From positions 1 through 13,607 of the forward strand of contig JBDSLU010000017.1 of assembly GCA_039916225.1 (NCBI GenBank): a stretch of 13,607 nt of DNA, in the 5' to 3' direction. Position 1 is the first letter of the stretch; each line of letters opens with the position of its first letter. The notes under the pieces were generated by a model. That model was not told the DNA's origin. It ran no database searches and worked only from the letters and a program-made list of their open reading frames with translations. This DNA comes from JBDSLU01 sp039916225. Its GTDB lineage: Bacteria > Acidobacteriota > Vicinamibacteria > Vicinamibacterales > Vicinamibacteraceae. Of this stretch, positions 6,436-12,689 are shown in pieces. Position numbers and translations under genes: made by a program.

Positions 6436-6467
6436 CTGGTCGCGGACGACTGGTCGCGGACGACTGG
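6434..6467. repeat. Short tandem repeat at the arsM stop codon
   Basis: The 14-base unit GACTGGTCGCGGAC occurs twice exactly (6434-6447, 6448-6461), followed by a partial third copy GACTGG (6462-6467). The array begins inside the arsM TGA and fills about half of the gap to the convergent LOG gene. It probably arose by slippage duplication. Confidence 0.85.
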
Positions 6468-6477
6468 CTGGGGCCAC

Positions 6478-6515
6478 GGGGCTGCCGCGGCCGCGGGCGT
6501 CGAGCGGTCAGCCCC
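6478..6515. terminator. Inverted repeat between the convergent arsM and LOG genes, possible terminator
   Basis: GGGGCTG (6478-6484) pairs with CAGCCCC (6509-6515), and the enclosed loop starts with the self-complementary CCGCGGCCGCGG (6485-6496). The structure lies at the meeting point of two convergent transcripts and could slow both. No T-run follows on either strand, so termination is not established. The right arm overlaps the end of the minus-strand gene. Confidence 0.3.
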
Positions 6516-7338
6516 GCCCGCCGAGCGCGGACTCGCGGAGCATCTTCGATGGCCGGCGAACGCGCCGGGTGATCAGCCCGAACGGTTTCACCGTCCGCTC
6601 GTTGATGTAGGTGAGCGCCGCCTCGACGTCGTCGGTGACCAGCAGCAGGTCGAGGTCGCGCGCATCGATGGTCCGCTCGCGCACCATCACGTCGAGCTGG
6701 GCGCACAGCGGCGCCCAGTAGTCGACGCCCATCAGGACGACAGGGAAGTTGCGGACCTTGCCGGTCTGGATCAGCGTCAGCGCTTCGAACAGCTCGTCGA
6801 GCGTCCCCAGGCCGCCGGGCATCGCGACAAAGGCGTACGAGTACTTGAGCAACAGCGTCTTGCGGACGAAGAAGTAGTCGCAGAGGACGAACCGGTCCAT
6901 GTATTGGTTGACGCCCTGCTCGTTGGGGAGCCGGATGGCGCAGCCGACGGACCGCCCGCCCGCTTCGCGCGCACCGCGGTTGGCGGCCTCCATGATGCCG
7001 GGACCGCCGCCGGTCATCACCGTGAAGCCGAGACGCGTCAGCCCGGCGCCCACGGCCCGCGCCATGGCGTAGGCTGGATGCGCTTCGGGCGTGCGCGCCG
7101 AACCGAAGACGGTGACGCACGGCCCGACGAAGTGCAGCGCCCGGAACGCGCTGATGAAGTCGCGGACCGCGACGAGGATCAGCTGCAGCTCGCTCCATCG
7201 CGAGTGCGGGCCCTCGAGCAGGATGACGTCGCGATCGGCGGCGGTGTCGATCGGAGCGGCCTGCGGCGGGTTCGGCCGTTCCGGTGGGATCGGTCGAGGC
7301 GCGGGATCGGCGGGCGACTTCTCGGAGACGGTGGCCAC
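6508..7338 (-). CDS. LOG-family (TIGR00730-type) nucleotide 5'-monophosphate phosphoribohydrolase
   Basis: Rossmann-fold protein of the 'lysine decarboxylase-like' LOG family. Characterised members hydrolyse the N-glycosidic bond of nucleoside monophosphates, including cytokinin ribotides in plants and purine/pyrimidine nucleotides in bacterial PpnN. The two diagnostic motifs are intact: GGGPGIMEAANRGA (110-123) and PGGLGTLDELFE (174-185, catalytic-site Glu182), with the usual R159-K160 between them. It has 276 residues including a proline-rich N-terminal extension of about 35 residues. The start is GTG at 7338, chosen because the first internal Met (residue 91) lies inside the fold; no Shine-Dalgarno is visible. 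It is the last gene of the four-gene minus-strand run, 15 nt after the esterase stop. Whether its substrate is a cytokinin ribotide or a housekeeping nucleotide cannot be decided from sequence. No signal peptide, so cytoplasmic. Confidence 0.9.
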   Translation of the reverse strand: MATVSEKSPADPAPRPIPPERPNPPQAAPIDTAADRDVILLEGPHSRWSELQLILVAVRDFISAFRALHFVGPCVTVFGSARTPEAHPAYAMARAVGAGLTRLGFTVMTGGGPGIMEAANRGAREAGGRSVGCAIRLPNEQGVNQYMDRFVLCDYFFVRKTLLLKYSYAFVAMPGGLGTLDELFEALTLIQTGKVRNFPVVLMGVDYWAPLCAQLDVMVRERTIDARDLDLLLVTDDVEAALTYINERTVKPFGLITRRVRRPSKMLRESALGGRG

Positions 7339-7353
7339 GAGCGGTGCAGACCG

Positions 7354-8307
7354 TCAGCGGAACAGGCGTTGGACGAAGCCGGTCAACGCCGAGCGCCAGT
7401 GGGCCGGATCGTGCGCGTGGCCGTCGACGTGCCACACGTGCGGCACGTCGTGCTGCTTCAGATACGCATGCATGCCCTGGCTGATCTCCATCAGGCCGTC
7501 CTTGTTGCCGCACGACAGGAACACGAGCTTGGCCTGGCGCTTGAGCGCGGCCGGATCCGGGATCAGTTCGGCCGGCGGCTTCGTGTTCGGTGCGGACGAG
7601 AACCCGCCGATCCAGGCGAAGCGATCGAGGTGCGTCAGCCCGAAGTTGAGCGTCTGGCCGCCGCCCATCGAGAGACCGGCGATGGCCCGACTCTCCCGGT
7701 CGGTCTTGACCGAGTAGCGGCCTTCGATGGCCGGGATCACGTCGTCCAGGAGATCGCGCTCGAACACCGCGAAGGCGGGGCCGGTCGCGAAGGCATTCTC
7801 GCCCGGCTTCAGGTGGTCGTCCTTCTGGGCCCGGCCGTTCGGGAACACGGCGACGAACGGCACGATCTTGCCGTCGGCGATCAAGTTGTCGAACAGCTCG
7901 GTGGGATGGGCGAAGCGGATCCACTCGGTCTCGTCGCCGCCGATCCCGTGCAGCAAGTAGACGACCGGGTACTTCTTCTCGGTGCTGTAGCCGGGCGGCG
8001 TGTAGACGTTCATCTTGCGCCGCGTGCCAACCGTCTTCGAGTCGTACTCGATCAGCTCGAGCTTTCCGTGCGGGATGGCTTCGCGCTTCTCGAAGAGTGA
8101 CGCCGGGGCTTCGTCGAACGCCGGGACATCGTCCGGCTGCAACACCACCGGCTTCGACATCCGGGCTCGTGCAGCCTGGGCATTGCCCGGTGCCGGAGCC
8201 GTGGCCGTGGCTGGGGGCGAAGTGGGCTCCTGGGCGCCGGCGAGCGCCGGTCCTGACACCACCAGCGCCAACGCGCACGCCGCCAATACGATCGATTGCT
8301 TCGTCAT
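7354..8307 (-). CDS. Secreted alpha/beta-hydrolase esterase (PF00756 'putative esterase', feruloyl/acetyl-xylan esterase-like)
   Basis: 317-residue exported serine esterase, likely removing acyl groups (feruloyl or acetyl) from polysaccharides or oligosaccharides. The ATG at 8307 follows GAGGGAG with good spacing and starts a Sec signal peptide (hydrophobic residues 6-22, ALAGAQ cleavage region). A longer upstream open frame overlaps the GH95 gene and is ignored. The domain runs from about residue 95: MNVYTPPGY, YPVVYLLHGIGGDETEW, the nucleophile elbow GLSMGG with S213, a candidate acid D270 in CGNKDGL, and a candidate base H299 (or H297) in GHAHDPAHW. Residues 27-60 are a low-complexity Ala/Pro linker. 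It lies 26 nt after the GH95 gene in the same operon, which supports a glycan-deacylating role. Substrate is inferred from family and neighbours only. Confidence 0.9.
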   Translation of the reverse strand: MTKQSIVLAACALALVVSGPALAGAQEPTSPPATATAPAPGNAQAARARMSKPVVLQPDDVPAFDEAPASLFEKREAIPHGKLELIEYDSKTVGTRRKMNVYTPPGYSTEKKYPVVYLLHGIGGDETEWIRFAHPTELFDNLIADGKIVPFVAVFPNGRAQKDDHLKPGENAFATGPAFAVFERDLLDDVIPAIEGRYSVKTDRESRAIAGLSMGGGQTLNFGLTHLDRFAWIGGFSSAPNTKPPAELIPDPAALKRQAKLVFLSCGNKDGLMEISQGMHAYLKQHDVPHVWHVDGHAHDPAHWRSALTGFVQRLFR

Positions 8308-8333
8308 TGCTACTCCCTCGAGAATGGACACGA

Positions 8334-10979
8334 CTACGCCGACAGGATCACCTGGCCGTTCCGCTCGGTGCGGATGTCGATGACGACGCCTGCTCGTAGC
8401 GTCGCCGCGACGGCCGGCGCGCTGGCATGCACGACCGGCGTTCCCGGATCGTGGACCCGGTAGAACGCATTCGGATTCGCTCCGGACGCTGGCGCCGACG
8501 GCGCCCCGGAGACGCGAACCGCGGCCGCCGTTCGCACCCGCGCGACCCCGCCGAGCCGCGAGCGCAGGTCGGCGCGAACGAGCGCACCGCCGGCCCAGGC
8601 CAGGTCGACCTCGAAGCCGCCGCGCAGGCGGATGCCGCGGACGCTGCCGCTCGGCCACGCCTTCGGCAAGGCCGGCAGCAGGTGGATGTCGCCGGCGTGG
8701 CTCTGCGCCAGCATCTCGACGACGCCGGCGGTGGCGCCGAAGTTGCCGTCGATCTGGAACGGCGGATGGGCGTCGAACAGATTGGCGTAGACGCCGCCCC
8801 CACCACGGTAATTGGTGTCGCCGGTGTCGACCAGCGTCAGCAGGCGCGAGAGCAGCTGGAAGGCGCGGTCGCCGTCGAGCAGGCGGGCCCACTGGTTGAT
8901 CTTCCAGCCCATGCTCCACCCGGTGGCCTCGTCGCCGCGCAGCTCGTGGGAGCGGCGGATGGCGGCAAAGAGCGCCGGCGATGCCGCGGTGATGTGCCGT
9001 CCGGGGTGGAGTCCCCACAGGTGCGAGAAATGCCGGTGATGCGGTTCGACTTCCTCGAACTCGTCGCTCCACTCCAGCAGCTGGCCCGTGCTGCCGATCG
9101 CATACGGCCGCAGCCTGGCGCGCGCATCGAGGAGCTGCGTCCGGAGCGCGGCGTCGATGCCGAGCGCCTCGGCCGCATCGGCGGTGCTCGAGAACAGGTC
9201 GCGCAGGAGCGCGAGGTCCATCGTCGCGCCGGCCGAGATCGCGCCGCGCTGGCCGTTCTGCACGAACCGGTTCTCGGGCGAGGTCGACGGAGCCGTCACC
9301 AGATGGCCCTTGCCGTCGTCGACGAGCCAGTCGAGACCGAACTCGGCGGCGCCGCGCAGGGCCGGATAGGCCTTGGCGCGCAGCCAGGCGAGGTCACCGC
9401 CGAACAGGTAGTGCTCGAAGAGGTGCTGCGCCAGCCACGGACCAGCCATCGCCCACGTCGCCCACACCGGGTCGCCGTTGCCCCAGTCGCCGACCATGCC
9501 CGACTGTCGCCACAGGTCGGCGTTGTGGTGCGCCGTCCAGCCGCGCGTGCCATACATCGTCCTGGCCGTCCGCGCACCGGTCACGGCCAGCTCGCCGATG
9601 AAGGCGAGCAGCGGCTCGTGCAGCTCCGGCAGGCCGGTCGTCTCGGCCGGCCAGTAGTTCATCTGCGTGTTGATGTTGATCGTGTAGTTCGAGCTCCACG
9701 GCGCCCGTACGTCGTCGTTCCAGATGCCTTGGAGATTGGCCGGCTGCGTCCCCGGCCGGCTCGACGCGATCAGCAGGTAGCGGCCGTATTGGAAGAGCAG
9801 CTCGACGAGGCCGGGATCGGCGCCGCCGCGCGAGACGATGCGGCGATCGGTGGGCAGGTCCTCGGCGGGGCTGGCCGGCAGCTCCAGCGTCAGGCGATCG
9901 AACAGGGCGCGATGGTCGGCGACGTGGGCGTCACGCAGCGTCGGCCACGGTGTGGCTCGCGCAGCCGTCAGCTGGCGGACGACGATCGGCTCAGGATCGC
10001 GGCCCTCGCGCGCCGGATCCTTGTCGTAGCCGTTGAAGCCCGTGGCCGTGGCCAGCAGCACCGTCGCGGCGTTGGCGCCCTCGACCCGCAGGCCGGTGGC
10101 GCTCGTCGACACCATGCCGCCGTCCGCGACGACGCCGATGGCCAGCTCGAAGCGCATCCCCGGCAGCGTCCGCCGGCCGGTATGGGGCTTCGGCCCCTGG
10201 CCGGCGGTCCATTGGCCAGCCTGGACGCCGCCGTCGCGGCCGTACTGCACCGGGACGTCGGCCTGGTAGTAGCTCGGCTCGACGTGCGCCGGCGCGATGC
10301 CGCGCAGCCGAATCACGCCGTCCTCGACGCTGACCGCGTGCCGCAGCGGGCTGGCGACGCGGGCGTCGAAGGTGACGAGCCCGGGCCGATCGGCGGCGAT
10401 GCGGATGGCGATCACGCCGTCCGGCGCACTGGCGATTACCTCGCGCGTGTAGCGGACGTCGCCGACCTTGTAGCGGACCGATGCGACGGCATCGCCCAAG
10501 TGCAGCTCACGCCGATACTCGCGTCCGAGGTTGCCGTGCTCGAAGGTGAGCCAGAGATCGCCGAGCGGCAGGTATGACTGGGTGAACGCGCCCATCAGGC
10601 CGCGCGCGGCCTTGTCGGCGCCGGCGTAGTCGCCGGCCAGCGTCAGGCGGCGGACCTCGTCGAGCACCACTTTGGCGCCGGGCGTGTCCCAGTTGCCCGG
10701 CCCGCCCGACCACAAGGTGTCGTCGTTGATCTGGAGGCGCTCGACGCCGACGTCGCCGAACACCATCGCGCCGAGGCGTCCGTTGCCGACGGGCAGCGCC
10801 TCGACCCACTTGCTCGCGGCGCGCCCGTACCAGAGGGTGGGCGCGGCACGGCGCGGCGGGGTGATCGACGTGGCCGGCGCCTGCCCGCCGCCGGCCGCGT
10901 CGGTGAACGATCCGCGGACGCCATCGATCGGCAGCGCCGCGGCAGCAATCAGGGACTCGACGAATTGGCGCCGGTTCAT
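8334..10979 (-). CDS. Tat-exported glycoside hydrolase family 95 alpha-L-fucosidase (or alpha-L-galactosidase)
   Basis: 881-residue enzyme that removes terminal alpha-1,2-linked L-fucose (some GH95 members act on L-galactose) from glycans by inversion. The N-terminus MNRRQFVESLIAAAALP is a Tat-type signal. The GH95 N-domain starts near residue 48 (LWYGRAASKWVEALPVGNGRLGAM, split by W58) and includes INDDTLWSGGP (84-94). The (alpha/alpha)6 barrel carries NINTQMNYWPAE (435-446), the catalytic-acid motif STSPENRF with E569, and QIDGNFGATAGV with D744. By analogy with Bifidobacterium AfcA, E569 is the acid, and N435 and N437 with D744 form the base system; I place these by motif, not alignment. 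The C-terminal beta domain (HLLPALPKAWPSG onward) is complete. It starts 10 nt after the Gfo/Idh stop and ends 26 nt before the esterase. No strong Shine-Dalgarno. Fucosylated xyloglucan or pectin is a plausible substrate, but inferred. Confidence 0.95.
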   Translation of the reverse strand: MNRRQFVESLIAAAALPIDGVRGSFTDAAGGGQAPATSITPPRRAAPTLWYGRAASKWVEALPVGNGRLGAMVFGDVGVERLQINDDTLWSGGPGNWDTPGAKVVLDEVRRLTLAGDYAGADKAARGLMGAFTQSYLPLGDLWLTFEHGNLGREYRRELHLGDAVASVRYKVGDVRYTREVIASAPDGVIAIRIAADRPGLVTFDARVASPLRHAVSVEDGVIRLRGIAPAHVEPSYYQADVPVQYGRDGGVQAGQWTAGQGPKPHTGRRTLPGMRFELAIGVVADGGMVSTSATGLRVEGANAATVLLATATGFNGYDKDPAREGRDPEPIVVRQLTAARATPWPTLRDAHVADHRALFDRLTLELPASPAEDLPTDRRIVSRGGADPGLVELLFQYGRYLLIASSRPGTQPANLQGIWNDDVRAPWSSNYTININTQMNYWPAETTGLPELHEPLLAFIGELAVTGARTARTMYGTRGWTAHHNADLWRQSGMVGDWGNGDPVWATWAMAGPWLAQHLFEHYLFGGDLAWLRAKAYPALRGAAEFGLDWLVDDGKGHLVTAPSTSPENRFVQNGQRGAISAGATMDLALLRDLFSSTADAAEALGIDAALRTQLLDARARLRPYAIGSTGQLLEWSDEFEEVEPHHRHFSHLWGLHPGRHITAASPALFAAIRRSHELRGDEATGWSMGWKINQWARLLDGDRAFQLLSRLLTLVDTGDTNYRGGGGVYANLFDAHPPFQIDGNFGATAGVVEMLAQSHAGDIHLLPALPKAWPSGSVRGIRLRGGFEVDLAWAGGALVRADLRSRLGGVARVRTAAAVRVSGAPSAPASGANPNAFYRVHDPGTPVVHASAPAVAATLRAGVVIDIRTERNGQVILSA

Positions 10980-10989
10980 CGGCGCGACG

Positions 10990-12186
10990 TCAGCCCTGCG
11001 ACGAGGGCGTGGCGCCCGCTGGCGCCGTGCCCGGCGTCAGCCGGTGGGCGCTGGCCTCGGCTTCGAGCGCCAGCTGCATCGCCAGGAACGTGTGCTTCTG
11101 CGGCATCGCCGTCTCGGTGCGGTTGACGACGTCGTCGACCAGCTTGCCGGCGAAGGGCAGCGGCACGTCCTTGCAGTCGACGTAGCGCGTCTCCTTCTGG
11201 TCGACCAGGAACAGGTGGCTGCCGCCCTCGCGCCCGGCGATGTCGACGTTCTTGCGGATTTCGATGAAGCCGTCGGTGCCGAGGATGGTGAGCCGGCCGT
11301 CGCCCCAGGTGTTCAGGCCCTTCGGCGTGAACCAGTCGACGCGGATGTAGCCGGTGCCGCCGTTGCCGCGCAGCATCACGTCGCCGAAGTCTTCGAGGCC
11401 CGGCTTGTCGGGGTGCCGGATGTTCCCGACCTGCGAGGCCACGACTTTGGCCTCGGTCGAATTGGTGAAGAACAGGAACTGGTCGAACTGGTGCGAGGCG
11501 ATGTCGGTCAGGATGCCGCCGTATTGCGCCTTGACGTAGAACCAGTCCGGCCGCCCCGCCGTGCCCTGGAGCTCGCGATGAGGCCCAAGGCCGACGGTCT
11601 GGATCACCTTGCCGATGGCGCCGGCCTTGACCAGGTCGCCGGCCTTCACGGTGGCCCGGTTCTCGTGCCGCTCGCTGTACATGACCGAGAAGATCCGTTT
11701 GGTGTCGGCCTGGACCTTGCGCACCTCGGCGAGCTGCGCCAGCGTCGTCATCGACGGCTTGTCCGAGAGGTAGTCCTTGCCGGCCTTCATCACGCGGACG
11801 CCGAGCGGGGCGCGCTCATTGGCGATGCCGGCGCTGGCCACCAGGGCGACGCGCTTGTCGTCGAGGATCTCCTGCTCGCTCTTGGCGAGCACCGCCTTGG
11901 GATAGCGCTTGCCGAAGGCCGCCGCGATGTCCGGCTCCTTGGCGTAGAAGCTGACCAGCTCGCCGCCGCCGCGGACGAGGGAATCGCACATGCCGTTGAT
12001 GTGGCCGTGGTTCATGCCGATCGCGGCGAACCGGATCCGTGGTTCGCCGGCCGGCTGAGCGGTGGCGCCGGCGGCCTGGGCCGCATCGCCCTTGCGGGCG
12101 GTCAGCACGAGCGGGGCGGCCGCGATCGCGGCGGTCGAGAGGGACGACTTCAAGAAGGTGCGGCGGTCGGTCTGCTTGGTAGCCAT
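10990..12186 (-). CDS. Tat-exported Gfo/Idh/MocA-family oxidoreductase
   Basis: 398-residue NAD(P)-dependent sugar-type dehydrogenase or related enzyme. It begins with a textbook Tat signal: DRRTFLK (7-13) followed by a hydrophobic Ala-rich segment (14-29). The Rossmann domain starts near residue 51 (IRFAAIGMNHGHINGM), with GMNHGH in place of the usual GxGxxG. A DKP motif (142-144, K143) replaces the family's EKP, and the second domain carries GGILTDIASHQFDQF with D228 and H232, the usual catalytic positions. It is the first gene of the minus-strand operon that includes GH95 and an esterase, so a sugar released from glycans is a plausible substrate. Tat export suggests cofactor is bound in the cytoplasm before transport, as in glucose-fructose oxidoreductase and GH109 enzymes. 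Which reaction it performs cannot be read from sequence. A weak GGAG lies about 10 nt before the ATG. Confidence 0.9.
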   Translation of the reverse strand: MATKQTDRRTFLKSSLSTAAIAAAPLVLTARKGDAAQAAGATAQPAGEPRIRFAAIGMNHGHINGMCDSLVRGGGELVSFYAKEPDIAAAFGKRYPKAVLAKSEQEILDDKRVALVASAGIANERAPLGVRVMKAGKDYLSDKPSMTTLAQLAEVRKVQADTKRIFSVMYSERHENRATVKAGDLVKAGAIGKVIQTVGLGPHRELQGTAGRPDWFYVKAQYGGILTDIASHQFDQFLFFTNSTEAKVVASQVGNIRHPDKPGLEDFGDVMLRGNGGTGYIRVDWFTPKGLNTWGDGRLTILGTDGFIEIRKNVDIAGREGGSHLFLVDQKETRYVDCKDVPLPFAGKLVDDVVNRTETAMPQKHTFLAMQLALEAEASAHRLTPGTAPAGATPSSQG

Positions 12187-12276
12187 GCGTCGATGTCTCC
12201 GCGCCCGGGCCCCTCGCGGCGGCCGCCGGCGTGCGTAACGCCCCGTCGCCGGGGCCTGCTGACAGGTGCGTCCAGC

Positions 12277-12318
12277 ACTATATCGTCTGCCGCGAACCGA
12301 TCGTGCCCCGGCTATAGT
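12277..12318. promoter_or_regulatory. Divergent promoter region between the glycan operon and the small hypothetical gene
   Basis: Two TATAGT -10-like hexamers face away from each other: minus strand at 12277-12282 (for the Gfo/Idh operon, leaving a roughly 85-nt leader) and plus strand at 12313-12318 (8 nt before ATG 12327, so leaderless). Neither has a good -35 at 16-18 nt. The minus-strand leader also contains a small hairpin, CCCCG/CGGGG around TCGC at 12241-12254. The 30-nt separation would allow joint control, but no clear operator is seen. Confidence 0.4.
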
Positions 12319-12326
12319 TCGTCGCC

Positions 12327-12593
12327 ATGAAGGTCCTGGTGCCGCTGTTCATCATCCTGCTGGCGGCCGGGACCCAGCTGCCGTTCTTTCGGGAGCAGTT
12401 CCGCTCCCGCGCCGATCGCCTGGACCAGTCCACCGCCGACGCCATCGAGCGCGGCTGGCGCTTCACCAGCCCCCACACCCGCAACCAGCGCCATCCCATC
12501 GATCGCTGGGAGGGCTTTCTCGTCGGCCTGTCCGGCGCATGGACCGCCTTCGACACTTCGGCGAGGCACTCCTCCTCGGCAGGAGAGCCCTGA
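12327..12593 (+). CDS. Small hypothetical secreted or membrane-anchored protein
   Basis: 88-residue protein that I do not recognise. The N-terminus MKVLVPLFIILLAAGTQLPF is a hydrophobic segment suited to a signal peptide or single membrane anchor. The remainder is hydrophilic and basic (FREQFRSRADRLDQSTADAI, then ERGWRFTSPHTRNQRHP and DRWEGFLVGLSGAW). Codon third positions are almost all G or C, as in confident neighbours, supporting real coding sequence. A TATAGT hexamer 8 nt before the ATG and no Shine-Dalgarno suggest a leaderless mRNA. It is divergent from the Gfo/Idh operon. The last dozen codons are serine-rich and less convincing, so the true end could have been altered by a frameshift, though I see no direct evidence. 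Function unknown. Confidence 0.6.
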   Translation: MKVLVPLFIILLAAGTQLPFFREQFRSRADRLDQSTADAIERGWRFTSPHTRNQRHPIDRWEGFLVGLSGAWTAFDTSARHSSSAGEP

Positions 12594-12678
12594 TCGAAGC
12601 CGGAGCCGCGCTGACCCAAGGCCGCGGCTGACATCGCGTCGTCATTGCCCGCCTGTACGCTCGCTCGTCGTTTTCGTC

Positions 12679-12684
12679 AGGAGG
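12679..12684 (+). promoter_or_regulatory. Ribosome binding site deciding the GTG start at 12690
   Basis: AGGAGG, a full-consensus Shine-Dalgarno, lies 5 nt before GTG 12690. It fixes the start of the next gene, which has no ATG near its N-terminus, and it contrasts with the missing Shine-Dalgarnos at several other genes here. Confidence 0.85.
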
Positions 12685-12689
12685 TTCTC

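Noticed and set aside
6365..8278. 637-codon minus-strand frame across the esterase, LOG gene and arsM end
   Set aside because: It runs through two confident same-strand genes in another frame and consists mainly of Arg/Pro/Ala runs.
8308..9072. Upstream extension of the esterase frame into the GH95 gene
   Set aside because: The ATG at 8307 has a good Shine-Dalgarno and starts a signal peptide; the extension overlaps conserved GH95 sequence and has a shadow-type composition.
8427..10577. 716-codon plus-strand open frame opposite the GH95 gene
   Set aside because: It is the antisense shadow of a strongly supported GH95 gene in G+C-rich DNA; its peptide is Arg/Ala/Gly-rich with no domain pattern and no ribosome site.
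12241..12254. CCCCG/CGGGG hairpin in the leader of the glycan operon as a riboswitch or attenuator
   Set aside because: It is only a 5-base-pair stem with no T-run and no conserved riboswitch features; such stems are common at this base composition.
10672..12330. 552-codon plus-strand open frame opposite the Gfo/Idh gene
   Set aside because: Antisense shadow with no recognisable fold, overlapping the start of GH95, all of the oxidoreductase and the divergent promoter.
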